A DNA stretch of 64,000 nucleotides from positions 1 through 64,000 of the forward strand of contig JAAUZK010000043.1 of the NCBI GenBank assembly GCA_014804655.1, read 5' to 3'. Of this stretch, positions 57,202 through 64,000 are shown piece after piece. Below the pieces are notes generated by a model. The model was not told the origin of the DNA. It saw only the letters and a program-made list of their open reading frames with translations, and searched no databases. Within the stretch, counting starts at the first letter, position 1, and each line of letters opens with the position of its first letter. The DNA comes from Lachnospiraceae bacterium. Its GTDB lineage: Bacteria > Bacillota > Clostridia > Lachnospirales > Lachnospiraceae. Position numbers and translations under genes: made by a program.

Positions 57202-58290
57202 ATGATATCAAGTCAAGTGATCCGGAGTAGCATAGAAGAATTGAAAACTATTTCCAAGATCGATCTGAGCGTTTGGGATTTGGAGGGTAAGGTGGTTGCC
57301 TCCACTTTTGAATCCGATGAGATCACACCGGCGCTCATCAGCGGATTTGCCGATTCACCCGCAGACAGTCAGGTGATTGGTGCGCACCATCTGATGAAGG
57401 TATTGGATGAAGAGGAACTGCTGTATATTCTGGATGCCAGAGGCAGCGGAGAGGACGCATATATGTTAGGCAAGATTGCAGTCAGCCAGCTGCAGCACCT
57501 GATCATTGCTTATAAGGAAAGATATGACCGCAATAACTTCTTCCAAAATTTGTTGTTGGATAACATGCTTCTTGTTGATATTTATAACAGAGCAAAGAAG
57601 CTGCATATAGAGGCATTCGTCAGAAGAGCGGTATTTCTGATTGAGACGGATAAGGAGAAAGATTCTGCAACTACCGAGCTGTTAAACGGTATGTTCTCCG
57701 CACAGGTGGGAGATTACATTACGGCAGTGGATGAGAGTAATGTGATCCTGATCAAAGAGCTGGAGCAGGAGGATGACTATACAAAGCTTGATCAGATCGC
57801 TAATACGATTGTGGACATGATGAACATGGAGGCAATGACGAATGTGCGTGTGGCATATGGTACGATCGTGAATGAACTGAAAGAGGTTTCCAAGTCTTAT
57901 AAAGAGGCTAAGATGGCGCTTGATGTGGGTAAGATCTTCTATGCGGAGAAGAAGGTGACCGCTTACAATACGCTTGGAATCGGCCGTTTGATCTATCAGT
58001 TGCCGATCAATCTTTGCCGGATCTTTATTGACGAGATTTTCGGTTCGAATATACCGAGTGAACTGGATGACGAGACATTGACAACGATTAATAAGTTCTT
58101 TGAGAATAATCTGAATGTGTCCGAGACTTCCAGACAGCTTTTTGTACATCGTAATACACTGGTGTATCGTATAGAGAAACTGGAGGCAAGTACCGGATTG
58201 GATATCAGGACATTCGAGGACGCCCTGACCTTCAAGATCGCGCTGATGGTTGTTAATTATATGAAATATCTGGACTCTTTAGATTATTGA
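57202..58290 (+). CDS. PucR/CdaR-type transcriptional regulator
   Basis: 362 residues. The N-terminal part is like a sugar-diacid recognition domain (SIEELKTISKIDLSVWDLEGKVVAST), the middle like GGDEF_2 (ESNVILIKELEQ...VRVAYG, SYKEAKMALDVG), and the C-terminal PucR helix-turn-helix reads NLNVSETSRQLFVHRNTLVYRIEKLEASTGLDIRTFEDALTFKIAL (about 310-355). It follows msmX by 64 bases with a terminator between, and may control sugar uptake or msmX (inference). Confidence 0.85.
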   Translation: MISSQVIRSSIEELKTISKIDLSVWDLEGKVVASTFESDEITPALISGFADSPADSQVIGAHHLMKVLDEEELLYILDARGSGEDAYMLGKIAVSQLQHLIIAYKERYDRNNFFQNLLLDNMLLVDIYNRAKKLHIEAFVRRAVFLIETDKEKDSATTELLNGMFSAQVGDYITAVDESNVILIKELEQEDDYTKLDQIANTIVDMMNMEAMTNVRVAYGTIVNELKEVSKSYKEAKMALDVGKIFYAEKKVTAYNTLGIGRLIYQLPINLCRIFIDEIFGSNIPSELDDETLTTINKFFENNLNVSETSRQLFVHRNTLVYRIEKLEASTGLDIRTFEDALTFKIALMVVNYMKYLDSLDY

Positions 58291-58315
58291 TGAGAGCCAG
58301 AGATATGCTCTTTCG

Positions 58316-58356
58316 TGCCGGATAGCATCCGTTGGATGTTTATCCGGCATTTTTTG
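58316..58356 (+). terminator. Terminator after the PucR/CdaR-type gene
   Basis: Nine-base arms TGCCGGATA (58316-58324) and TATCCGGCA (58341-58349), with an inner CATCC/GGATG stem and a TTTTTT tail. Confidence 0.88.
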
Positions 58357-58461
58357 TCTTATCGGTGCATATATTCCTAGTGTACGGATATATTGATAAC
58401 CCAATGTCATGGGTATCAATTAATCGGCGTATCAGTATGATGTAGGAGAAAGGGAGAGGGT

Positions 58462-59625
58462 ATGTATCAGAAGGAAATCATATATATAGGTCTGTATAAG
58501 GAAGGAATCAGAATGGGAAGCGCCGGTTTTGTAAAGGTGGAGAGTCGTGATAAGGACAGTAGATTATACTTGAAAATCCAGAACATTCCCCATAATATAA
58601 ACGGCAGATTTCCGATCCGCGTCTATAACGGAAGCGGATGGAAAGAATTAAACGGCATTACAATTCAGGAGGGTGGCGGCACCTGGAAAGATGATCTTGC
58701 GGATCAGACGGACCATACGATGATTCAAGTTATGCTGCCCGGCGGATATTTGCTGGAAGGAAAGAGCAGATTTGCGGCAGAGGCGCGAGAGCATATAGAG
58801 GCGCAGGGAGAAACAATTATACAAAAAGAAACAATGCTGCAGCAAAGAACAGCTGCTCAAAGAAACATAGAACCGAGAGATAGAGCAATTACCCGTGAGG
58901 ACATGGAATCGGCAAACAAAGCGGTTACCCAAAGAGACATGGAATCGGCAAACAAAGCGGTTACCCAAAGAGACAAGGAACCGGAAAATAAAGCGATTAC
59001 CCGTAGAGACATGGAACCGAGAGATAAAGCGTTTACCCGTAGAAATATGGAGTTGGAAAATAATGCAATGACTCAAGGGGATATAGAACCGGAAAACAGT
59101 ATGAATATCCATAGAGACATGAAATTCGAAAATGAATCTATCCCGCAGAAAGACATGGAACAGCCGATCAGGGAAGAACAGCTGCGATACGCCAACACAC
59201 CGACTAAGGTTATCGTTACGGAAGAGCTGTCTCGCCGCACAGCGAAAGAAAATGAATCCGAGCAGGAGAACATACCGATATACCCTGTAAAAGAGGACAA
59301 GTGGGAGCAGATTTTGGACACTTATGAGAAAATACATCCCTACGGTGACGAACGGGTCTATGTGAAGATCGAACCCAAGGATTTCGTGATTCTGCAGTCG
59401 AAATATCAACACTTGGTCAATAACAGTTTCCTGCTGCATGGATTCTATAATTACCGATACATAATTCTGGGGAGGGAGCAGGATTATTATCTAGGAGTGC
59501 CGGGTGTGTTCTATGAGCGTGAGAAGATGGTTGCGCTTATGTTCGGATTCGAAGCGTTTGAATGTCCGGGAGGCAATGTGAGAGCGGGAGAATTCGGGTA
59601 TTATCTTAGAAAAGTGGAATTATAA
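58462..59625 (+). CDS. DUF6128-type protein with 12-residue tandem repeats
   Basis: 387 residues. The N-terminal beta domain (about 1-100: IYIGLYKEGIRMGSAGFVKVE, RLYLKIQNIP, FPIRVYNGSGW) is followed by eight imperfect 12-residue repeats (142-237). The C-terminal domain (about 275-387) has KWEQILDTYEKIHPYGDERVYVKIEPKDFVILQSKYQ, NNSFLLHGFYNYRYIILG and GVPGVFYEREKMVALMFGFE, which I recognise as the DUF6128 type of Lachnospiraceae. There is no signal peptide. Function unknown. Confidence 0.8.
   Translation: MYQKEIIYIGLYKEGIRMGSAGFVKVESRDKDSRLYLKIQNIPHNINGRFPIRVYNGSGWKELNGITIQEGGGTWKDDLADQTDHTMIQVMLPGGYLLEGKSRFAAEAREHIEAQGETIIQKETMLQQRTAAQRNIEPRDRAITREDMESANKAVTQRDMESANKAVTQRDKEPENKAITRRDMEPRDKAFTRRNMELENNAMTQGDIEPENSMNIHRDMKFENESIPQKDMEQPIREEQLRYANTPTKVIVTEELSRRTAKENESEQENIPIYPVKEDKWEQILDTYEKIHPYGDERVYVKIEPKDFVILQSKYQHLVNNSFLLHGFYNYRYIILGREQDYYLGVPGVFYEREKMVALMFGFEAFECPGGNVRAGEFGYYLRKVEL
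58885..59172 (+). repeat. 36-bp tandem repeats inside the DUF6128-type gene
   Basis: Eight 36-base units encode variants of A(I/V)T(Q/R)RDMESANK. Units 1-3 are the most alike, including two nearly identical copies around 58921-58980, and later units diverge. Such arrays usually gain or lose units by slippage. Confidence 0.85.
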
Positions 59626-59685
59626 GAAAATGCGCTTTGTGCGACTATGAACATTGCTTAATTATCAGCTTTACACAATTTAAAA

Positions 59686-59946
59686 CCGTGCGCTTTATGT
59701 CGAACTTAACCCATGTACGTTACCTTTACAGTTAACTCCGCCAGGCACCCTCACGGCACATGAGAGGTTCCACTTAGTGCTGCTGTGTTCCCACCCTGAC
59801 ACGGTTCATGGATTCCCATTGCGTAAGACCCAAACTTCAACGCCACTTATAAAGGGCAGCTACACAAGCGTACACCCTCGATAAAGCATCACCCCCACTA
59901 GAGCGGATTGTGGGTACAGGGCACCGCTAACGCCCCGGCTGCACGG
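59686..59946 (-). ncRNA. ffs: Signal recognition particle RNA, large (Alu plus S domain) type
   Basis: About 261 nt, minus strand. Closing stem CCGTGC/GCACGG. The 5' Alu part (GGCGTTAGCGGTGCCCTGTA, CAATCCGCTCTAG) matches Bacillus scRNA block for block. The S domain has GTGTCAGG, apical GTG-GGAA-CAC and AGCAGCACTAAG, and the 3' side has CCTCTCATGTGCCG. It guides membrane protein targeting together with Ffh. It starts right after the -10 at 59954-59959 and ends in a short U tail. This explains the gene-free stretch between 59626 and 59978. Confidence 0.93.
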
Positions 59947-59953
59947 TTTTTTT

Positions 59954-59982
59954 AGTATACTGTTTTTTTATACATTTGTCAA
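59954..59982 (-). promoter_or_regulatory. Strong promoter of the SRP RNA
   Basis: On the minus strand TTGACA (59977-59982), a 17-base spacer and TATACT (59954-59959), eight bases before the RNA 5' end. The -35 overlaps the last codons and stop of kdpE. Confidence 0.85.
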
Positions 59983-60698
59983 CGGTCGTTACAGATTTCA
60001 TTGTCGATCATTCTATATCCGATGCCGATCTCTGTAAAAATATACTGTGGATCGGCAGGGTTTTGCTCCAGTTTGCGGCGGATATTTGCCATGTTAACGC
60101 GCAGTATCCGGTTGTTGCTGTCAGCGTAGGGTCCCCATACATGGGTGATCAGCGTATCGTAAGTAATGACCTTGCCTGCATTTCGAGCGAGGAAAGTCAG
60201 AATCTTATATTCAATCTGGGTAAAGTGGATGATATTGCCGGCCACGGTTATGATGTGCTTTTCATAGTCAATGACCAAGTCCTTCGCCGTGTATCTGCTC
60301 TGACCGGAGACAGGGACTCCGTTGTTTAAGGAAGAACGGCGCAGAGCAGTGCGTATTCTCGCCAGCAGCTCAGATGTGCCGAAAGGTTTGGTAATATAAT
60401 CGTCAGCGCCCGCATCCAGGGCTTCTACCTTCTCTTTTTCCTGGGTTCTGGCAGAGATGACGATAATGGGAATATTGCTCCATTCTCTGACATTGCGTAT
60501 CACGTCGATACCGTCCATATCGGGCAGCCCCAGATCCAGGAGGATCAAGTCGGGACAGCCGGAGGCTGCCAGTGACAGTCCGTTTGCGGCATTTTCAGCA
60601 AAGCACACTTTATAGTTCTGTGTACGCAGTGTGGTTGCGATAAAATTACATATATTTTTTTCGTCTTCGATCAATAAGATTTCATGTCTGAGATTCAT
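59979..60698 (-). CDS. kdpE: KdpE-like response regulator
   Basis: 239 residues. The receiver domain (ILLIEDEKNI, phospho-acceptor Asp in LILLDLGLPDMDG near 53, Lys in ITKPFG) and OmpR-type winged helix (HFTQIEYKILTFLARNAGKVITYDTLITHVWG, RVNMANIRRKLE) match KdpE. The start is ATG 60698, with GGAGG seven bases upstream; the earlier in-frame start at 60731 overlaps the kinase stop. It lies 32 bases after the histidine kinase. No kdpFABC is in the window. Confidence 0.88.
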   Translation of the reverse strand: MNLRHEILLIEDEKNICNFIATTLRTQNYKVCFAENAANGLSLAASGCPDLILLDLGLPDMDGIDVIRNVREWSNIPIIVISARTQEKEKVEALDAGADDYITKPFGTSELLARIRTALRRSSLNNGVPVSGQSRYTAKDLVIDYEKHIITVAGNIIHFTQIEYKILTFLARNAGKVITYDTLITHVWGPYADSNNRILRVNMANIRRKLEQNPADPQYIFTEIGIGYRMIDNEICNDR

Positions 60699-60730
60699 AA
60701 TAAGTCCTCCGTTTTTACGGCTCAGGATCA

Positions 60731-61822
60731 TTATTCTTCCTTCGGAAGTGTGAAATAGAATTCTGCCCCCTGCTCATGATTTCCGGCGTTAATGGTACCG
60801 TTGTGAGCAGTGATAATCGTCTTACAGATGGACAGTCCGATTCCCATTCCCTTTTTGGAGTCCGATTCGCTGTTTCCGATATAAGAATTACCGTCAAAAA
60901 TATTCTTTAATCGTTCCGGATCAATACCGATCCCGAAATCTTTTACATGAAAGGTCACATTGTGTTCATCATCGTCCACATAGCACAGGATCGGCTTTCG
61001 GCTCTGTGAGTGAACAATCGCATTTTCAAGCAGATTGATCAGTACCTGCTCGATCAAAATGGCATCCATCGGCAGGATGAGAAGATCCTCGGGTACCGAG
61101 ACATTGACGCAGGCTCCCGGAATCCTTTTCTTCAGCCGATTAATGGCGGCGGAGACGATCTCCTCCACCGATTCATCGGTCTTCCTGACTGCGGAAGTCT
61201 GATCCTGGATACGGGTCACGGACAGGAGATTTTCTACCATATTAAGAAGCCAGTTGGCATCCTCCCGGATGTGCGTCACAATAGCTGTCTTCTCTGATTC
61301 ATCCAGTAGTTCATTGCTGTCCAGATAAGAGGAACTGGCGCCGATAATGCCGGTCAACGGCGTTCTCAGATCATGGGATACGGCGCGCAGCAGATTGGCA
61401 CGCATCTTTTCCTTCTCCGTCTCCGAGAGCAGCTTGTCCTTCTCGGCGATCATACGGGCCTGTTGTTTCATATTAGTAGTCATGGTGCAGGTAAGCAACG
61501 TCACGCCGAGCATTTCTAAGAAAGTGATCGGGTAGCCGGAGAGCGTAAAATTCAGTTCAAAATAAGGGTAAGTGAACAGAAAATTTACACAGATCACGGC
61601 GATCACGGAGGAAACCAGTCCTGGCAGATATCCGTCCGTATAGCGCACGATAACGATCAGCGCAAGAATATAGATTAACGCGATATTGCCGGAGTTCTCA
61701 GGTACATGATAGAAAAAAAGGAGTGCAAAAGCAGTTGCGACCGTCAGACCGGATATAGGGATGAAGATATTTTTAAGAAGAGATTTTGTCTTTGTTTGAT
61801 TCATAATAGATAGTGGGGGCAT
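60731..61822 (-). CDS. KdpD-like sensor kinase lacking the N-terminal KdpD/Usp part
   Basis: 363 residues. The DUF4118 membrane domain (four helices, about 15-115) is followed by a HisKA phospho-acceptor in LLRAVSHDLRTPLTGIIG (His near 148) and an HATPase domain with LINLLENAIVHS (N box), VKDFGIGI and GMGIGLSICKTI. Full KdpD is about 900 residues with a cytoplasmic KdpD/Usp sensor, absent here. RBS AAAGGAG lies nine bases before the ATG. It forms a two-component operon with the kdpE-like gene. Confidence 0.88.
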   Translation of the reverse strand: MPPLSIMNQTKTKSLLKNIFIPISGLTVATAFALLFFYHVPENSGNIALIYILALIVIVRYTDGYLPGLVSSVIAVICVNFLFTYPYFELNFTLSGYPITFLEMLGVTLLTCTMTTNMKQQARMIAEKDKLLSETEKEKMRANLLRAVSHDLRTPLTGIIGASSSYLDSNELLDESEKTAIVTHIREDANWLLNMVENLLSVTRIQDQTSAVRKTDESVEEIVSAAINRLKKRIPGACVNVSVPEDLLILPMDAILIEQVLINLLENAIVHSQSRKPILCYVDDDEHNVTFHVKDFGIGIDPERLKNIFDGNSYIGNSESDSKKGMGIGLSICKTIITAHNGTINAGNHEQGAEFYFTLPKEE

Positions 61823-61906
61823 GACTATGTGCTCCTTTCCCGTTTATTATACCTTTTTTGCAATAAAAGCAAAATAGAAAACAGTGTTAAAACAGCGTTA
61901 AGAAAT

Positions 61907-61932
61907 GGTTAACAAAATACGATATTTTGTTG
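61907..61932. repeat. Palindromic element, copy 1
   Basis: GGTTAACAAAATACGATATT followed by TTGTTG: the perfect arms AACAAAATA/TATTTTGTT are separated by CGA. It is near-identical in layout to copy 2 at 62087-62111, exactly 180 bases away, and lies between the divergent kinase and lysin genes. Confidence 0.7.
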
Positions 61933-62029
61933 CCTGTGTCAACCCCTCTTTTCAAAAAAATTTTTCTTACAAGCCCCAATTATGCGACAAATGTAGTGCA
62001 TAAAACAAAAAATGAAAGTATTGAAGATA

Positions 62030-62155
62030 CCGCACAACCTTAAATGCTGCAAATCCAGTAAACACGGGAAATGCAACGTCTGAGACGGTTAACACAATAT
62101 CGTATTATGTTCCCACAGAGGAAAACGAACGTAACTCCGAAAGCGTAAGCCGGGC
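62030..62155 (+). promoter_or_regulatory. Structured leader, candidate c-di-AMP (ydaO/yuaA-like) riboswitch
   Basis: The leader of the cell-wall hydrolase contains, in order, CCTTAAATGCTGCAAATCC, CACGGGAAATGC, a hairpin ACGTC-TGA-GACGGT, GGTTAACAC, a stem AACACAATA/TATTATGTT (62091-62111, palindrome copy 2), a small TTCC...GGAA hairpin and ACGTAACTCCG...GCGTAAGCC. The order resembles the ydaO aptamer (GGGGAACC, GGGGTTAATC, AGCTAACTCCGGAGGC), though several conserved G residues differ. Such riboswitches often precede cell-wall hydrolase genes. The match is by eye and tentative. Confidence 0.38.
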
Positions 62156-62200
62156 TGTTACAAACTAATATGAATGTTTTCCGAAGAAGGAGGGAAATGT

Positions 62201-63250
62201 ATGGAAATCGTACAAAGCATTATGAAAAACAATCCCTGTTATAAGGCAGGGAAAAAGATTACGGTAAAAGGATTGATGCTGCATAGCGTAGGCTGTCCGC
62301 AGCCTTCGGCGGAAACCTTTATCCGTAATTGGGACAAACCGGAGCAGGAGAGGGCCTGCGTGCATGCCTTTATAGACGGCAATACAGGTAAGGTGTATCA
62401 GACTCTCCCGTGGGATCATCGGGCATGGCATGCCGGTGGCAGTGCAAACAACACGCACATCGGCGTGGAGATGTGTGAGCCGTCCTGTATCAAGTACACG
62501 GGCGGAGCTACTTTTACCTGTACGGATCAGACTGCTGCAATGGAAGTGATAAAGCGTACTTACGACGCGGCGGTAGAACTGTTTGCATTCCTGTGTCGGG
62601 AGTATCATCTGGACCCTCTGGCGGATGGTGTAGTCATCAGCCATAAAGAAGGACATGACAGAGACATTGCATCGGGACACGGCGATCCGAATCATCTCTG
62701 GAACGGTGTGCAGAGCGGTTATACGATGGATGGCTTCCGCAAAGATGTCAAAGCTGCCATGGGATCGGAACCGATGGTACAGAATCAGGGCGGCAAGACG
62801 ATGGAAGCAGTCGGAGGCGAAATGCATATTTCCGACAGAGGCGTAGAGCTGATCGCTAAGTATGAGGGATGCCGTCTGGAAGCTTACAAATGCCCCGCGG
62901 GAGTGTGGACGATCGGTTACGGACATACTGCCGGCGTGAAGGAGGGGGACACACTCGCATCCGAGGAGGCGGCTAAGTCCCTTCTGAAAGAGGATCTCGC
63001 TAAATACGCGGGTTACGTGAATGCCTGTGTGAAGAAAGGCGTAATCGGCTTCACGCTGAACCAGAATCAGTTCGATGCCCTGACAAGCTTCTGCTATAAC
63101 TGCGGCAACGGAAGTTTGGAGAAGCTGGTTAACGGCAGGGATGCAGCCACGGTAGCGGATAAATTACTCCTGTATAACAAGGGCGGCGGCAAGGTGCTCC
63201 CGGGACTTGTACGAAGAAGAGAAGAAGAGCGGGAGCTGTTCCTCGCATAA
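62201..63250 (+). CDS. Dual-domain cell-wall hydrolase: N-acetylmuramoyl-L-alanine amidase plus GH24 lysozyme
   Basis: 349 residues, no signal peptide. The N-terminal Amidase_2/PGRP domain (about 1-180) has LMLHSVGCPQPS (Zn His near 28), WHAGGSANNTHIGVEMCEP and a late ligand region SHKEGHDRDIASGHGDPNHLW. A Gln/Gly linker of about 20 residues follows. The C-terminal T4-type lysozyme (about 210-349) has GVELIAKYEGCRLEAYKCPAGVWTIGYGHT (catalytic Glu, Asp/Thr region). It should cut both glycan and stem-peptide bonds. RBS AAGGAGGG is six bases before the ATG. The DUF2589 gene follows 43 bases later. Confidence 0.9.
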   Translation: MEIVQSIMKNNPCYKAGKKITVKGLMLHSVGCPQPSAETFIRNWDKPEQERACVHAFIDGNTGKVYQTLPWDHRAWHAGGSANNTHIGVEMCEPSCIKYTGGATFTCTDQTAAMEVIKRTYDAAVELFAFLCREYHLDPLADGVVISHKEGHDRDIASGHGDPNHLWNGVQSGYTMDGFRKDVKAAMGSEPMVQNQGGKTMEAVGGEMHISDRGVELIAKYEGCRLEAYKCPAGVWTIGYGHTAGVKEGDTLASEEAAKSLLKEDLAKYAGYVNACVKKGVIGFTLNQNQFDALTSFCYNCGNGSLEKLVNGRDAATVADKLLLYNKGGGKVLPGLVRRREEERELFLA

Positions 63251-63293
63251 GACGAAAACCCGGTTCAGATATCGAAGAAAGGAGATTTAGCAA

Positions 63294-64000
63294 TTGGCTG
63301 ACGAAAGATACGATTACAGCGAATTTATTCCTCTGGACGACCTCGTCTATGCACCGCTGCACGCGCTGGCGCGTTCCAATGAGCAGCTTCGCGCACGTGT
63401 AGTTGACACTATTAAAAATATGGGGACGCTGCGCCAGAACGGAAAGGAAGAGACCGTACAGTTAAGCAACATGAATATTGCCTATGAACAGATCAGACCG
63501 GAAGGCGAAGAGGGCTATAACGTGGATAACCTCCAGATGCAGATACCTCTCATTTCTATCATTCCGATTACAAATCTGAATGTGGACAAGGCGGAGATTG
63601 ATTTTGATACGGAGGTCAGGGCAGAGAAGGGGGAACAGGGACAATACACCATCAACGCACGAATCTGTTCTCCGGAACAGAGAGAAAGTGATTTCCTGCC
63701 CCGGGTGTCCTATCGGATGCGGGTCAGTTCACTGCCAGCCACCGAGGGGGTCATGCGTCTGACGGATCAGTTCAGCGCGAACCAGATCGCGAAGAAGACA
63801 GATACTACACCGGTGGCGGTGGACGGTAATCTGGGCAGCGATGAGCAGAAGGATATCTGGCAGGAAACGACGAAACTGAAGGCGAAGATCAAGAGGCTGA
63901 AGCGGCTTTATCAAAAGATCTCGGATATGATTGCAGAGCAGGAGCGGATGGAAGAGATCGGTAAAAGCGTCTATGCAGATACGGCGAGGGAGTTCGACAA
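63294..64000 (+). CDS. DUF2589-family protein, cut by the window edge
   Basis: At least 235 residues. It has a TTG start with AAAGGAG nine bases upstream. The N-terminal DUF2589 part (EFIPLDDLVYAPLHALARSNEQLRARVVDTIKNMG, VDNLQMQIPLISIIPITNLNVDKAEIDFDTEV) is followed by a charged, coiled-coil-like region (KLKAKIKRLKRLYQKISDMIAEQERMEEI). Family function is unknown; members often occur as several neighbouring copies. It is in the same orientation and close behind the lysin, suggesting one operon that continues outside the window. Confidence 0.8.
   Translation, partial: MADERYDYSEFIPLDDLVYAPLHALARSNEQLRARVVDTIKNMGTLRQNGKEETVQLSNMNIAYEQIRPEGEEGYNVDNLQMQIPLISIIPITNLNVDKAEIDFDTEVRAEKGEQGQYTINARICSPEQRESDFLPRVSYRMRVSSLPATEGVMRLTDQFSANQIAKKTDTTPVAVDGNLGSDEQKDIWQETTKLKAKIKRLKRLYQKISDMIAEQERMEEIGKSVYADTAREFD

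Noticed and set aside
58648..59439. 263-codon minus-strand frame with FRFHVSLGNRFV-like repeats
   Set aside because: The repeats are the reverse reading of the 36-bp array in the DUF6128-type gene; no start signal or domain supports it.
59626..59978. Plus-strand reading of the gene-free stretch as a remnant gene
   Set aside because: The stretch is fully explained by the minus-strand SRP RNA and its promoter.
62201..64000. Start of an ordinary prophage
   Set aside because: Only the lysin is phage-like. No integrase, attachment site, terminase or capsid gene is visible, so I do not call a prophage from this window.

Overview
The window looks like the chromosome of a spore-forming gut Clostridia member, most likely Lachnospiraceae (inference). 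The supporting signs are a large Bacillus/Clostridium-type SRP RNA, a LysM-GH18 spore-cortex-type hydrolase, SpmB, a split transketolase, a BlaI/M56 pair, a DUF6128-type protein, DUF4143 ATPases and strong AAAGGAGG-like ribosome binding sites. I see no rRNA, tRNA, CRISPR array or insertion sequence.

1-8 kb: an N-terminally short DUF5605-type glycoside hydrolase, a heterodimeric ABC exporter pair, a fructosamine-kinase-family protein and an AAA/DUF4143 ATPase. 8-16 kb: a hemerythrin fused to a CheX-like domain, a large SWIM-SNF2 helicase, the LysM-GH18 protein, an S1-domain protein and an XRE regulator with a membrane segment. 16-29 kb: a cyclophilin-like lipoprotein; a second DUF4143 ATPase broken by two homopolymer frameshifts and bracketed by palindromes; HxlR and FMN-reductase genes; AraC and GH13 genes; an alpha/beta hydrolase overlapping an FAD oxidoreductase; SpmB; a FabT-like MarR regulator with its own operator-promoter; a DUF885 protein; and a GGDEF protein.

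29-38 kb: a pentose module (FGGY kinase, AraD, split transketolase, Rpe) that can take L-ribulose to pentose-phosphate intermediates. A BlaI/M56 pair with a clear promoter-operator follows, then an Rpn-type nuclease and an XRE regulator. 38.8-39.7 kb holds the decayed remains of a GH9 cellulase. Next come a SEC-C methionine aminopeptidase and a three-gene envelope cassette of unknown function: one anchored coiled-coil protein and two exported paralogues.

44-56 kb: metG, a lipase-like hydrolase, D-lactate dehydrogenase, a c-di-GMP turnover group (HD-GYP, YesL-like, GGDEF), and a copper module (CsoR, CopA) whose CopA reading frame runs into a complete CopZ with its own ribosome binding site. 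56-64 kb: an MsmX-type ATPase, a PucR/CdaR-type regulator, a DUF6128 protein with 12-residue repeats, the SRP RNA, KdpDE without KdpFABC, and a long leader (possible c-di-AMP riboswitch) before a dual-domain cell-wall hydrolase and a DUF2589 gene cut by the window edge.

The most likely undescribed systems are the 41-43.8 kb envelope cassette and the lysin-DUF2589 cluster at the right edge.
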